In this document: positions 25,928 to 35,526 of the stretch, piece by piece | How the letters are laid out: each line of letters opens with the position of its first letter | How positions within the stretch are numbered: position 1 is the stretch's first letter | Assembly (NCBI RefSeq): GCF_023101685.1 | Contig: NZ_CP082164.1 | Coordinates: forward strand, 4,216,001-4,280,000 | Reading direction: 5' to 3' | DNA from: Bradyrhizobium sp. 186 | GTDB taxonomy: Bacteria > Pseudomonadota > Alphaproteobacteria > Rhizobiales > Xanthobacteraceae | Length of the DNA stretch: 64,000 nucleotides | Notes under the pieces: model-generated | What the model was told of the DNA's origin: nothing | The model's database searches: none | Seen by the model: the letters and a program-made list of their open reading frames with translations, nothing else | Program-made: the position numbers and the translations under genes

Positions 25928-26460
25928 ATGGAACAGTCCGTCGTTCCGACACGCCTGGAAGAGGACGTGCTCGGCACGCGCCACATTCCGGATGATCTCG
26001 CCTATGGAATCCAGACGGCGCGGAGATGATGATGCAGGTGGCCTTCCGCGTCGTCGGCAACGACGCGACGGTGACGCGCGCAGCTGAAGGCGAGCTGGAC
26101 CTCAACGTCTGGGAGTCCGTCATTCTCGAGGCGCTCGCCGAATCCATTCGCCTGATGCATCGCGCCATACCTCTGTTCGTTTCTGGCTGCGTGACGGGCC
26201 TCGAGGCGAACGTCGAACGCTGCCTCGCTGACGCATCGGGCTCCCTCGCGCTTTCGACGGCGCTTGCGGCCATCTATGACTATCCAACGGCCTCGGTGAT
26301 CGCCAAGCATGCGGCGGCAACGGCTTGTCGATCCGCGATGCGTCGGTCGCCTGCGGCCTCATGAGCGGGGCAGAAGCCGATCTCCTGTTTGGCGACATCT
26401 CGGTCTTCACCGATCTCGAGCGGACCGAACGCCTGATTGCCCGCTTCAGAGCGGCAAGAA
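25928..26460 (+). pseudogene. aspA: Aspartate ammonia-lyase relic with large internal deletion
   Basis: The first 31 codons (from ATG 25928) read RLEEDVLGTRHIPDD and YGIQTARR, the N-terminus of aspartase/fumarase-superfamily enzymes. The frame then ends, and from about 26023 another frame reads EMMMQVAFRVVGND and GLEANVERCLADA, the C-terminal part. After about 26320 the sequence shifts again (SIRDASVACGLM). About 290 central residues, including the catalytic loop, are missing. It sits 1 bp after the first oxidase gene, in the place of an enzyme that would release ammonia from aspartate. Confidence 0.8.
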
Positions 26461-26508
26461 ACGTCTTATCCGCATGTCTTCCATGCGCTCGTCTTGAAGG
26501 AGGACAAT

Positions 26509-27825
26509 TTGTCCAGAATAATTCCCGACCTCGTGGTCACGCCGCAGGACCTGCCCGCGAAGGTGGACGTCGTCATCATCGGTGGAGGCATCATTGGCGT
26601 ATCGACGGCGCTCTCGCTGGTTGAGCGCGGCGTCAGCGTTGCCTTATGCGAGAAGGGATTGATCGGAGCGGAGCAGTCGTCGCGAAACTGGGGCTGGGTG
26701 CGCCAGATGGGGCGCGACCCGGCCGAGTTACCGCTTGCCATCGAGAGTCTTCGGCTCTGGCGCGGCATGAACGCGCGCATCGACGGCGAAACGGGTTTTC
26801 GACAGGCCGGCATCGCCTATCTCTGCGACACCGATGCCGACGTTGCGATGTATGAAGCGTGGTTGAAGCACGCCACTCCGCTTGGTCTCGATTCCCGCCT
26901 TGTGAGTGGCGAGGCGCTAGATACCCTGATTCCCGGTGCGGCGAAGCCGTTCCGCGCGGCGTTGCACACGGCGAGCGATGGCAAGGCCGAGCCGTTCATC
27001 GCGGCTTCGGCGATTGCGCGAGGAGCGGCCGCCAAGGGCGCGCATATCATCACCAATTGTGCGGTCCGTTCCATCGAGCGATCGGCGGGCCGGGTCAGCG
27101 GCTGCGTGACCGAACGCGGTGAGATCCGCTGTTCGTCCGTGGTTCTGGCGGGAGGAGCCTGGTCGCGCCTCTTCGCCGGCAATCTGGGCATCGATCTTCC
27201 CGTCCTGAAGATCCTTGGCAGCGTCGTCCGCCTGTCCTCGGTCGACGGCGTTCCGGATTTTGCCGTCGGTGCAGGCAACTTCGCTTTCCGTCGCCGTCTG
27301 GACGGCGGCTTTACCGTCGCCCAACGCAACGCAAACATCGCCCCGGTCACGCCGGACAGCTTCCGCTTGTTCTGCGACTATGCGCCGACGCTGATCAAGA
27401 GCTGGAATGAACTGACGCTTCGCATCGGCGGCCAGTTCTTTCGTGAGTTGTCGATGGCTCGATGCTGGAATAGTGACGAGGTTACGCCCTTCGAACAGGT
27501 CCGCATTCTCGATCCAGATCCGTCGCGGCGATTCGTTCAGGGCGGCGTGAGCAATCTGCGCGAGGCCTTCCCAGCGTTCGGCGACGCAAAGATCACGAAG
27601 ATGTGGGCTGGTCTCATGGACGTTACGCCCGATGCTGTACCGGTGATCGCGCCGGTCAGCTCCGTTCCGGGCTTCTATCTCGCGACAGGTTTCTCCGGTC
27701 ACGGTTTCGGTATTGGCCCCGGCGCGGGCGCGCTGATGGCTGATCTGGTGACCGGATCGACACCCTGCGTCGATCCCGCACCCTTCCGGATGGAGCGCTT
27801 CAAGCGCCTGAAGAGAGCCGCCTGA
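26509..27825 (+). CDS. FAD-dependent oxidoreductase (DAO family), second copy
   Basis: A 438-residue flavoprotein with the dinucleotide motif VVIIGGGIIGVSTALSLVER near residues 21-40 and a C-terminal GFSGHGFGIGPGAG loop. TTG at 26509 is taken as start because AAGGAGG lies 6 bp before it; the frame upstream overlaps the aspartase relic. RNWGWVRQMGRDPAE after the FAD fold is typical of a subgroup of D-amino-acid/sarcosine-type oxidases. It probably acts with the first oxidase on substrates delivered by the importer, but neither substrate is known. Confidence 0.88.
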   Translation: MSRIIPDLVVTPQDLPAKVDVVIIGGGIIGVSTALSLVERGVSVALCEKGLIGAEQSSRNWGWVRQMGRDPAELPLAIESLRLWRGMNARIDGETGFRQAGIAYLCDTDADVAMYEAWLKHATPLGLDSRLVSGEALDTLIPGAAKPFRAALHTASDGKAEPFIAASAIARGAAAKGAHIITNCAVRSIERSAGRVSGCVTERGEIRCSSVVLAGGAWSRLFAGNLGIDLPVLKILGSVVRLSSVDGVPDFAVGAGNFAFRRRLDGGFTVAQRNANIAPVTPDSFRLFCDYAPTLIKSWNELTLRIGGQFFRELSMARCWNSDEVTPFEQVRILDPDPSRRFVQGGVSNLREAFPAFGDAKITKMWAGLMDVTPDAVPVIAPVSSVPGFYLATGFSGHGFGIGPGAGALMADLVTGSTPCVDPAPFRMERFKRLKRAA

Positions 27826-27849
27826 TTTTCCACACACACGCCAAACAAG

Positions 27850-27966
27850 ATGAAGTCGGCCGCTTCCGTCTCCACCCTTCGCCGCGACATCGACTATCTC
27901 GCCAGTCAGGGTCCGCGCGGCGCATCCGCGGCAGCGCGTTGCCCACCGGCCGCAGGTCCGCCTTAG
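27850..27966 (+). pseudogene. Possible DeoR-type regulator fragment
   Basis: A 38-codon frame contains SVSTLRRDIDYLASQG, which resembles the recognition helix and wing of DeoR-family regulators; the reading then degenerates and stops at TAG. There is no upstream HTH start or downstream ligand domain. It is short, so the assignment is tentative. Confidence 0.35.
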
Positions 27967-28049
27967 CCGAGCACGGAACAGGCACTCCGGATGTCGCTGG
28001 AGGAAACGCGTCGCTCCGAATAAAGGAAAATCCGTTGGCGCCTCAATGC

Positions 28050-28560
28050 GGTTACGTTGTGAAGATCATGCTTCGGCTTCTGACCACCAAGATAAGAAAC
28101 TGGCTCGGCCGCGATCCTCTGGCGGTTTGAGCGAATATGTCTTCGCCGTTCCTGCCTTGCCTCGGAGCAGCGACAACGCCGGCCCTTCGGCGAGCCGGTT
28201 CACGGCGACGAGCTGGTCGCTTGCCGGCGGTGGAAGCCCTGTCCTTCAGCTTCACAAGGTCGGGTCCGCGCCATGGCCGGTTCGTAAGCTCGCTGGCAAG
28301 ATCAATCGGCTCACGCTCGAGGCTGATCATCTCTGGCGTGGGGTAGACCGGTTCCTTGAGCCGATCCCTTCTGATCTCGACGATCCGGCCGCTAGGCGAT
28401 CAGCCGGTCAACGCGCTGCATCATGTGCGCAGGAGCGGCCGACGTCCCGACGTGGGCGGCCGCGACAGCCCGGATTACATGTGTCCGCGCAAACGTGGCT
28501 TCGTCCTCGGTGAGTCGCTCGGGAGTCTTGGCGACGGAGCTTCGAAATCCTCATTGCGGC
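28050..28560 (-). pseudogene. Conjugative relaxase/helicase (TraA/TrwC-like) relic
   Basis: On the minus strand, three successive frames give parts of one protein in order: RLTEDEATFARTHVIRAVAA and AHMMQRVDRLIA (28370-28550), then RIVEIRRDRLKEPVYPTPEM and ISLERE (to about 28280), then VNRLAEGPALSLLRGKAGTA with KTYSL (28070-28190), a degenerate Walker A. This is the arrangement of the helicase region of relaxase-helicases from conjugative plasmids and ICEs (family recalled, not searched). An in-frame TAG and at least two frameshifts show that it is dead. The relaxase domain and the rest are not seen. Confidence 0.55.
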
Positions 28561-28973
28561 TGCCGAGCTCGACGTTCTCTGCCCTTCGCAAGTTCTCGAC
28601 GCAGAGACCGGGAACCAGGCTCCGCTTGGCGGCCTTGCCCTGCCAGAGCGCGAAGCGATCGGTGCCATCGTCACGCTGCTTGCTACGATGCGTCGAGAGC
28701 GCGGCCGCAGCTGCCATTGCGGACGCGGAGTCCTGGCCGTGTTGCGCGAACTCGTCCTTGATTTGAGTTCTGCAGCTCAAGAAGAACTTTCGGGCTTCGT
28801 GATCGAAACCGTAGGATCTTCCTGCCGTGATCTGTCTGCCCGTCGAGCGGACGGCTTGGCGATCACGCGCGCCCGGCGGCTGTACTATTTTCGCGGAACC
28901 AGTATAGCGGGGGTGGACGGGAAGAGGATGTGATAACAGATTGAAATTGCAAGACTATCGTTTCTCCGTCGCC

Positions 28974-29105
28974 CCCATGATGGAGTGGACCGAGAGTTCA
29001 AGTTTTTCAGGCGCTTAGAAGGCGGCGTATGCACGCCAATGTGAGCAAGCTTCTGAAATGGGCTAGGGTAGCTCCGGCTTCGCGGACGGGCACGACCAAG
29101 ATATC
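28974..29105. repeat. Dispersed repeat part A, copy 2
   Basis: CCCATGATGGAGTGGACC, GAGAGTTCAAGTTTTTCAG and TTAGAAGGCGGCGTATGCAC match the copies at 10574 and 56951. It continues GCCAATGTGAGCAAG as copy 1 does. Part B follows about 245 bp later. It lies between the relaxase relic and the sugar importer. Confidence 0.6.
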
Positions 29106-29218
29106 CAAGAGCAAGGGACATAAGTGAGTGCTGACGAGCGGTGCCGGTTGGCGGAGCGCGCCATTCCCTTCACCGCGCATTTGCGCAGCCCTGCTCCAAC
29201 TAGAAACGAACAGCGCGT

Positions 29219-29270
29219 GCACGCTACCAATCGTGCGATCTTGTACGCTAACCTACGAGTTTCTGCGCTC
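29219..29270. repeat. Dispersed repeat part B, copy 1
   Basis: CACGCTACCAATCGTGCGAT, then CTTGTACGCTAACCTACGAG, resembles the sequences at 43691 and 57251 (shared blocks GCTACCAA, TGCGAT, AACTACGA). The right-hand GGTAGC arm present in the other copies is missing or degenerate here. Confidence 0.5.
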
Positions 29271-29380
29271 GCGTTCGCCGGGCTGAGCTGCGTGAACTGC
29301 AGCGACGGTAAGTCTGTGGTCCTTGCGTGTCCGGTTTTTGTATTCCCTAGCCCCTATAGGCCCGGGCTTGGCCTTGCGAG

Positions 29381-30307
29381 CTACTTTCCTGCTCCCGTGG
29401 TCAAGCCGCTGACAATGTAGCGCTCGAGGAAAATGCCGATCAGGACGAGCGGCGCGATCGCCGCCGTCGACAGCGCCGCCATCGACCACCAATTGATGCC
29501 TTGCGAGCCAGTCTGGCTCGCCACCATCACCGGGAGTGTCTTGGCGTCCGTGCTCGTCAACAGCGCCGCGAAGAAATATTCGTTCCAGCACAGCACCAGC
29601 GAGAGGATGAATGCGGCCGCCATTCCGGGAACGGCGAGCGGCAGAATGATGCGCAGGAAGGCGCCCCAGGTCGATAGGCCGTCCACGAAGGCAGCTTCGT
29701 CGAGCTCGATCGGGATCGCATTGAACTGATCACGCATGATCCAGATGACGATCGGCAGCACTGTTAGCGTGTAGAGCAAGACAAGCCCAATTCGCGTGTC
29801 GAGCAGGGCCAATGCCTTGTAGAGGACGAGGAACGGCAGCGCGAGCACGACCGGCGGCAGGATCAACTGGGACATGAAGAAGAACAGGATATCGTCGTTG
29901 CGCATCCAGGCGAATTTATAGCGGAAGCGGCTCAGGCCATAGGCTGCCAGCGATCCGAGGATCAGCGCCAGCAAGGATGCGCCGACCGACGTGATGATGC
30001 TGTTGGCGAAGCGGTTTACGAATTCGGAGCGGGCGGTCGAGGTCCCGAACAGTGTATCTGGCGACAGGCCGAGCGAGCGCCATCCCTTCCAGTCCGGCTG
30101 AAAATCGACCCAGGGAATCAAGTGGGCTTGCGTCACATCGACCGCCGATTTGAATGACGTCGTGATGGTCCAGTAGATTGGGAACAGGCAGATAAATGTC
30201 CAGAACAGGAGTGCAGCGTAGATCAGCATGCGGCTCAGCCTCCGCTTTGCGCGGGGGGGCGCCGGATGCCTCCGGATGTGCTTCGGTGCGAGGGTCGATC
30301 GCGTCAA
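29381..30307 (-). CDS. Carbohydrate ABC transporter permease (MalG type)
   Basis: A 308-residue permease with an unusually basic N-terminal tail, six membrane segments and an EAA loop (IPIELDEAAFVDGLSTWGAF) of the MalG class; the C-terminus reads FLERYIVSGLTTGAGK, a common ending for this family. TTG start at 30307, 35 bp after the partner permease. No ATPase gene is found nearby, so the importer must share one encoded elsewhere or be inactive. Confidence 0.9.
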   Translation of the reverse strand: MTRSTLAPKHIRRHPAPPRAKRRLSRMLIYAALLFWTFICLFPIYWTITTSFKSAVDVTQAHLIPWVDFQPDWKGWRSLGLSPDTLFGTSTARSEFVNRFANSIITSVGASLLALILGSLAAYGLSRFRYKFAWMRNDDILFFFMSQLILPPVVLALPFLVLYKALALLDTRIGLVLLYTLTVLPIVIWIMRDQFNAIPIELDEAAFVDGLSTWGAFLRIILPLAVPGMAAAFILSLVLCWNEYFFAALLTSTDAKTLPVMVASQTGSQGINWWSMAALSTAAIAPLVLIGIFLERYIVSGLTTGAGK

Positions 30308-30341
30308 TCAAGCAACTCCGTTTGGAAGCGATTTTCGCGCC

Positions 30342-31484
30342 TTAACCGACCTTCTGGGTCCAGCGTTTTGACAGGCGCAGGAGCACGGTCAGGAGAAAGA
30401 TGATCATAAGCAGATAGACCATGGCGAGCGCCGTGCCATATCCGACGTTCGAGCGGTCGCGGTAGACGCGGTAGATGAAGCTCGACACCGTGTCGGTTGC
30501 CCCGCCAGGGCCGCCGGCCGTCACGTTGATGACGATGTCGGCAAGCTTCAGCTTGAAGATGATGCGGATGATAAGGACGGTGATGCTGACCGGCAGCATG
30601 ATCGGAAACGTCACGTGCCAGAACGACTGCCAGCCGTTGGCGCCGTCGACCTTGGCTGCCTCCTGGACCTCCTTCGGCATCGCCTGGAGGCCTGCGAGCA
30701 GGATGATCATGATGAAGGGGATCGACACCCAAGCGTCCATCGCCTGGATGCTCAAGCGCGCCATCCAGGGTGAGGCGAAGAAGGCCGGGTTGTCCCAGCC
30801 GAGGTCGCGCGCCAGCGTTGCCGCCGGACCGAAGCGATACTCCAGCAGCGACTTGCCGATCATCCAGCTCACCGCCACAGGGCTCAGCATCATTGGCAGC
30901 AGGAACACGACGCGGAAGAATCTTCGCGCCCGGACCTCGGCACTGAGCAGGAGCGCCAGGCCGAACGCGATCGCGTACTCGCCGAGTACCGCAACGGTGT
31001 AGAAGATCATGTTGCCGAGCGCATTCCAGTAGTAGGTGTCATTCAATATACCCCTGACATTGTCGAAACCGGAAAAGCGCGGGCCCTCGACCGAGCTGAG
31101 ATTCCAGTCGAGCGACGCGATGTAGAGCCCGAAGATGGTCGGGAAGATCACCACCGCCACCGTGAAGAACACCGCCGGCAGCAGGAACAGCGCGCGCTGG
31201 CCGCGCTCACCGCGGGTCAGGACCTGCCCGATGCCGAAGGCAACGGCCCAAACGACATAGGCGATGAGGATCGGGCGCCAGTCGGAAAATCCGGCTGCGA
31301 TCGTCCCGGTCGTGTGCAGGATCTGGACGAGGAGCAAGAGCGCGAAGCCAAACGAGGCCAGCGCGACGAGCGCGCGGCCGGCAGTCATTCGGCTGCCAGG
31401 AGCGCGCGTCGTGGCGGACATGTGGTGCGGCGCGTCGCTCACGGGAACTGGGTTTTGCATCGCAATCGAACTCTGCCGTTTCAA
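30342..31484 (-). CDS. Carbohydrate ABC transporter permease (MalF type)
   Basis: A 380-residue permease, longer than usual because of extra N-terminal membrane segments (about residues 36-105). The EAA motif reads MPKEVQEAAKVDGANGWQSF. The start may be TTG at 31484 or the in-frame ATG at 31460; neither has a strong ribosome site. It lies between the binding protein and the MalG-type gene on the same strand. Confidence 0.9.
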   Translation of the reverse strand: MKRQSSIAMQNPVPVSDAPHHMSATTRAPGSRMTAGRALVALASFGFALLLLVQILHTTGTIAAGFSDWRPILIAYVVWAVAFGIGQVLTRGERGQRALFLLPAVFFTVAVVIFPTIFGLYIASLDWNLSSVEGPRFSGFDNVRGILNDTYYWNALGNMIFYTVAVLGEYAIAFGLALLLSAEVRARRFFRVVFLLPMMLSPVAVSWMIGKSLLEYRFGPAATLARDLGWDNPAFFASPWMARLSIQAMDAWVSIPFIMIILLAGLQAMPKEVQEAAKVDGANGWQSFWHVTFPIMLPVSITVLIIRIIFKLKLADIVINVTAGGPGGATDTVSSFIYRVYRDRSNVGYGTALAMVYLLMIIFLLTVLLRLSKRWTQKVG

Positions 31485-31565
31485 ACGATCGACCGGCCGC
31501 CGGGCAAGTTTACGGCCGGCACCAGAGCGGTGCCAGCCGATATGTTTTCGCGAAAACTCACGCGG

Positions 31566-33224
31566 CTACACGCCAAGGGAGGCCTTGTAGAGTCCGATCT
31601 GTCGCTCACGACCGATCTGGTCGGTCAGCTTCTCCCAGGCCGCCGCGATGTTGTTCGCGCCGGTCTGCGCGTCGACCTTGCCGGCGAAGATCTTCGTCAG
31701 CTCGTCTTCCGCAATGCTGTAGTACTGGAAGATACCGGGAATGCGTGGCTCCACCGCCCGGTTGGGGTGATTGTAGGAGGCGAGCTGCGAGTTGAGATAG
31801 GAGGTAATGTACTTGCGGTCGTAGCCCGCGGCCACCCACTCGTCGAACTGGAAATGGCTGGTGCGGTGAGCCTGGAAGCCCGACGGATACATCACCATCC
31901 ACAGCGACAGATCCTTACCGCCGAGATGCGCGGCTGCGCTCCACGCTGCCTTGTGCTTCTTCTCGTCACCATTGACTCGTGCCATGACGTATACGCCCCA
32001 GCCGAGATAGGCGCAGTTCGGCGCGTGATTCGGGCCGCTTGCGAGCTTGTCCCATTTCCCGGTCTTGGAGTTGTAGACATCGTCCGAGCCCGGGAGGATG
32101 TCGAAACCGACGACGTCGCCGACCACGGAGGTGTCGCTCGCCTTCGCGACCTGGCCGATGTCGCCCCACCAGGGGATCATCGAGCCAATGCCGGCCAGAA
32201 ATTGCTGGAAGCCGGTGGTGTTCGGATCGGCATTGAGCTGATCGGCCGGCTCGAACGGCAGCGCGTCGATCACGTCCTGGATGGCGCGCACCCAGGCCGG
32301 ATTGTTGATGCGCGGCTTCATCGTGTCGATGTCGAACAGCCAGGCCTTGTCGTCGGGATGCTTTGCGTAAGCTGAGGCGCGGCTGCCAAGGAAATAGAAG
32401 CCGAAGCCGCCCCAGGGCTTTGGCGCATCGAGATAGCCGAAGGCGTTCTGGTTCTTGATCTTCTTGCCCTTGAGGAATTTCGTCACTGCCTGCACCTGCT
32501 GCCAGGTTTTCGGCACGCCCCACTCGCTCGAATTGCCCGCGTCTTTCCAGGCCTTAGCGAGGGCGGGGTCGGAGAAGACATCGGTGCGGTAGTTGAAGTT
32601 GTGGCAGTCGCCGTCGATGGTGACGCGATAGGTCTTGCCGTTCCAGGTGCCGACCGGCGGCTTCAGGTAATCGACATAATCGTCGATATCGATCTGCTTC
32701 TTGACCCAATCCGGCATCTCCGACGCCAGACCCTTGCCGCAGACGTCGCCTTCGAACGGCGCGCCCATCTCAAGGATGTCGAAGTCGACCGTGCCGGTCG
32801 CGATCGCTTGCTGCAAGCGAGGATTGTAGTCAGCCTGGGCGAGATCGATCCAAGAAATTTTCGCACCGGTATACGCTTCCCATGGCTTCAGGAAGCCGCG
32901 GAACAGGAGATTGTGCAGGTTCTGATTGTTCAGCCCCATGAAGGAGAGTTCGACGCCCTTGAATTCGCCTTGCTTGATGCTCGCCTTGGTCGGGCCGAGG
33001 CAGAGCTCGCCGACCTTCTGCCAGTCGGCGTCGGTTGGCGCGCCTTTGCCGACACCGGGAATTTGCGTGATCTGGGCGCGCAGGTTGGCTTGCGCCATGG
33101 CAAGCTCGGAGAACGTGCCGAGCGCGCCCGTCGTGCCCAATGCGGCGGCGCCGGCCGCGCCTTTCAGCACCGTGCGCCGGTTCGGCTGGAGTGCGGGATG
33201 CTGATCATGCCCTTGCTGTTTCAC
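31566..33224 (-). CDS. Carbohydrate ABC transporter substrate-binding protein
   Basis: A binding protein of about 552 residues. A Tat-like signal (NRRTVLKGAAGAAALG) is followed by a segment ending LAMAQANL. The SBP family-1 fold is suggested by KPWEAYTGAKISWIDLAQAD and GTVDFDILEMGAPFEGD. GTG at 33224 is chosen because GGGAGGT lies 6 bp upstream, although the frame extends further. It heads the operon with the two permeases. The mutarotase gene just upstream points to a sugar ligand. Confidence 0.88.
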   Translation of the reverse strand: MKQQGHDQHPALQPNRRTVLKGAAGAAALGTTGALGTFSELAMAQANLRAQITQIPGVGKGAPTDADWQKVGELCLGPTKASIKQGEFKGVELSFMGLNNQNLHNLLFRGFLKPWEAYTGAKISWIDLAQADYNPRLQQAIATGTVDFDILEMGAPFEGDVCGKGLASEMPDWVKKQIDIDDYVDYLKPPVGTWNGKTYRVTIDGDCHNFNYRTDVFSDPALAKAWKDAGNSSEWGVPKTWQQVQAVTKFLKGKKIKNQNAFGYLDAPKPWGGFGFYFLGSRASAYAKHPDDKAWLFDIDTMKPRINNPAWVRAIQDVIDALPFEPADQLNADPNTTGFQQFLAGIGSMIPWWGDIGQVAKASDTSVVGDVVGFDILPGSDDVYNSKTGKWDKLASGPNHAPNCAYLGWGVYVMARVNGDEKKHKAAWSAAAHLGGKDLSLWMVMYPSGFQAHRTSHFQFDEWVAAGYDRKYITSYLNSQLASYNHPNRAVEPRIPGIFQYYSIAEDELTKIFAGKVDAQTGANNIAAAWEKLTDQIGRERQIGLYKASLGV

Positions 33225-33227
33225 CAC

Positions 33228-33572
33228 GATACCTCCCATCGTTGACTTTCTTGATGTCAAGTTTGGACCACCTGGGCACCGTGACGTGACGCTCGCGAAC
33301 TTCCATGCCGTGGCGTGGTGACAGAGGTCGGTTCGAGTATGCAACGGCGCATTTCAAAGTCAACGAAAGCAAGTGAACTGGAAGCCGCGTACGGTGTCGA
33401 TGTGAACGACGAAGACAGCCGTCGATGATGCCGCACTGCAAGATAGACGATCAGGCGAGACGATGTGCAGCGTCGATCACGTTCCTGGCGAGCGTGAATT
33501 GGTTGTTTCCGGCAGCGGCGTCGTGCCGGTGTCATATTTGTGCCGGACCTGTCGCGCAGCGCCGGCGCTCAG
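33228..33572. other. Intergenic region between FucU-type and binding-protein genes
   Basis: 345 bp with only short unrecognised frames. It should hold the promoter of the sugar importer genes; I cannot point to specific boxes. Confidence 0.4.
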
Positions 33573-34025
33573 TCAGGCGTCGGGCGGGATTACGCCCTTC
33601 TTGAAGATGAAGCAGCCGTAGAAGCGCCGTTCGCCGGTCTGGATCACGCAATAGGATTTCTTGGCGAGTTCATAGAAGGCAAATCGCTCGACCGATCCCA
33701 TAGGAAACGAGCGTCCTTCCGTGGCATCGATTGTGGCCTGAACCTCTTGCTGCACCGGCGGGATTTCGTCGGGCTGGCCGACGATCTCCATGCGTGACGC
33801 CGGCTTGTCGACAAAACTGTCGAGCGGCAACACCGACAGGATCGCGCGCGCGGCGCGGCCGGCGTTGACGTTGTCGATGCGCAACAGCCGCCCCAGTACG
33901 GTCTGGCGAGCGACGGAGTCGGCGGGGAAATTGGTGTCGCAGAGGACAAGATCGTCGCCGTGCCCCATGGCCCGCAGGGCGTAGAGTACATCCGCATTGA
34001 GAAGTGGGTCGATCGATTTCAGCAT
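33573..34025 (-). CDS. RbsD/FucU family sugar mutarotase
   Basis: A 150-residue protein. The MLKSIDPLLNADVLYALRAM start and GHGDDLVLCDTNFPA with catalytic His22 match the FucU/RbsD fold, which interconverts sugar anomers. The C-terminal Y/G-rich strand (ERRFYGCFIFKKGVI) is as in FucU. GGGAGG precedes the ATG. It is upstream of the sugar importer on the same strand and probably readies imported sugar for a kinase; the nearby kinase genes are broken. Confidence 0.9.
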   Translation of the reverse strand: MLKSIDPLLNADVLYALRAMGHGDDLVLCDTNFPADSVARQTVLGRLLRIDNVNAGRAARAILSVLPLDSFVDKPASRMEIVGQPDEIPPVQQEVQATIDATEGRSFPMGSVERFAFYELAKKSYCVIQTGERRFYGCFIFKKGVIPPDA

Positions 34026-34124
34026 GCAGCGCCTCCCTTGACGCGATCAGGCTTCTTGGCTTGATTGGACTATCCGACGTCTGGACGCCGCCGTCCATAT
34101 CGGCGTCGACAATTGTAACCACTC

Positions 34125-34445
34125 ATGTAGATCGGCATCTAGATCGGCATCGATCTCGGCACCTCGGCGGTCAAGACCGTTCTCGTCGACGGTGCCCAGC
34201 GCGTGATTGCAAGCGAGAGCCGGCCGTTGACGACCACCTCGGCGCTGCCCGGCTATTCCGAGCAGGATCCCGCGCAGTGGGTCGACGCGACCTTTGCCGC
34301 GCTGGATGCCTTGAAGGAGACGCATGGGGGCGAGTTGGCTGCGGTCGAAGGCATCGGACTGTCCGGCCAGATGCATGGTGCCACGCTGCTCGATGCGGGC
34401 GCAAAGCCGTTGCGGCCTTGCATTCTCTGGAACGACGGACGGGGC
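34125..34445 (+). pseudogene. xylB: Xylulokinase N-terminal relic
   Basis: From ATG 34125 the frame reads the start of FGGY kinases: IGIDLGTSAVKTVLVDGAQR, YSEQDPAQWVDATFAALDAL, GIGLSGQMHGATLLDAG and CILWNDGRG. Codon 2 is TAG, and a 12-bp tandem duplication (TAGATCGGCATC, 34128-34151) repeats it in frame, giving two amber codons in place of the usual Tyr. After WNDGRGMN the sequence changes to a permease fragment. About one fifth of the kinase remains. Confidence 0.75.
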
Positions 34446-34717
34446 ATGAACCGCCTGCGCAGCTTCTTCGCGGTGACCTTGCCGCAGATCAAGTCCAGCG
34501 TGGTAGCAGGCGGCATCTTCGCCTTCATCTCGGCGATGGACGAGACCATCGTCGCGCTGTCCATCTCCGGCGGCCAGTATCAGCCCTTAACCAAAGGCTA
34601 TTCACCACGTTGAGCGACGAGATCGACCCGACCATCGCCGCGATCTCGGCGCTGATGACGGCGGCCTCCTTCATGCGGGTGCTGCTGGCGAGTGCGCGGC
34701 AGAAGAAGGACAGATGA
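34446..34717 (+). pseudogene. PotC-type polyamine ABC permease C-terminal relic
   Basis: Fused directly to the xylulokinase relic. It reads RSFFAVTLPQIKSSVVAGGI, FAFISAMDETIVALSISGG, then after a one-base loss near 34593 continues in another frame as RLFTTLSDEIDPTIAAISAL. These are the last helices of PotC-like permeases of putrescine/spermidine-type importers. The N-terminal two-thirds are absent. Confidence 0.7.
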
Positions 34718-34851
34718 GATCGCTCATGGCGGTTTGCAACCAGCTTTAGGCAAAGCATGATGTCAGTCGCCGCAAAGGCGACCATAGAGCCTGGCCGAGT
34801 GCCCATTTTGATGCTGAGCTTGCCCAGGCACTTGAGAGCCACTTTTTCTGC

Positions 34852-35526
34852 TTAAGGAGTATTGTTGCGTCTTCTTGAAGCATCCGCATTCGGCACTCGG
34901 CTATGAAGTCTCCAACCTGGCGCAAGAACCTGCAATTTCGAGCGGACTTCGTAGACTGACATCGGCAGGCGCGCGGTGCCGCGTGGCGAAGTTGGCGCTG
35001 CCGCGCTGGAGCCGGTTCCGACGTTGAAGAATTCGCTGTCGGCGGCGAGTTGCCCGAATTTCAGCGAGACCTTCTTCGCGCCCCACTGCCTCTCGAAATA
35101 AGCTTCGTACAGGCGCGTCGACGGCAGAGCTTCGATTCCGCTGACGACGAAAAAATTCTGCAGATTGCTGCGCGACAACCCGTCGCCATGGATCTGGAAC
35201 ATGTTGGCGTGAAAGGTGAGCTTGTCGAAGCCGACGAGCTTCTGCAGATCGACGTCGACGGTCAGGTTCAGGCGGCCTTCGTAGATCGCGCCCTGCTTCA
35301 ATCCTCCGGAAGCGTTGCCGAGGACCTCGCTGATGTAGGTCGCCGCGAACTTCACGCCGTATTTCTGCAGCGGATTGGGCAGAAGACCGAGCGTCTTCTC
35401 CTTCACCGTGCTCTCTCCCGTGTCGGGATCGGCGGGTTTGTCCTCGTCGGTCTTCTTGTCCTCCTGCGCCATGGCATTGGCTGCCAGAAGCAAAACGACC
35501 GGCATCGAAAGAGTCGCTTGCGGCAT
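34852..35526 (-). pseudogene. OprB-family carbohydrate porin, truncated
   Basis: About 224 codons starting MPQATLSMPVVLLLAANAMA, a signal peptide. It then reads LGLLPNPLQKYGVKFAATYI, LKQGAIYEGRLNLTVDVDL, FFVVSGIEALPSTRLYEAYF and FGQLAADSEFFNVGTG. This is the first part of OprB-type porins; the beta-barrel beyond this point, normally over 200 residues, is missing and the frame ends in unrelated sequence. It was probably linked to sugar uptake in this region. Confidence 0.7.
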
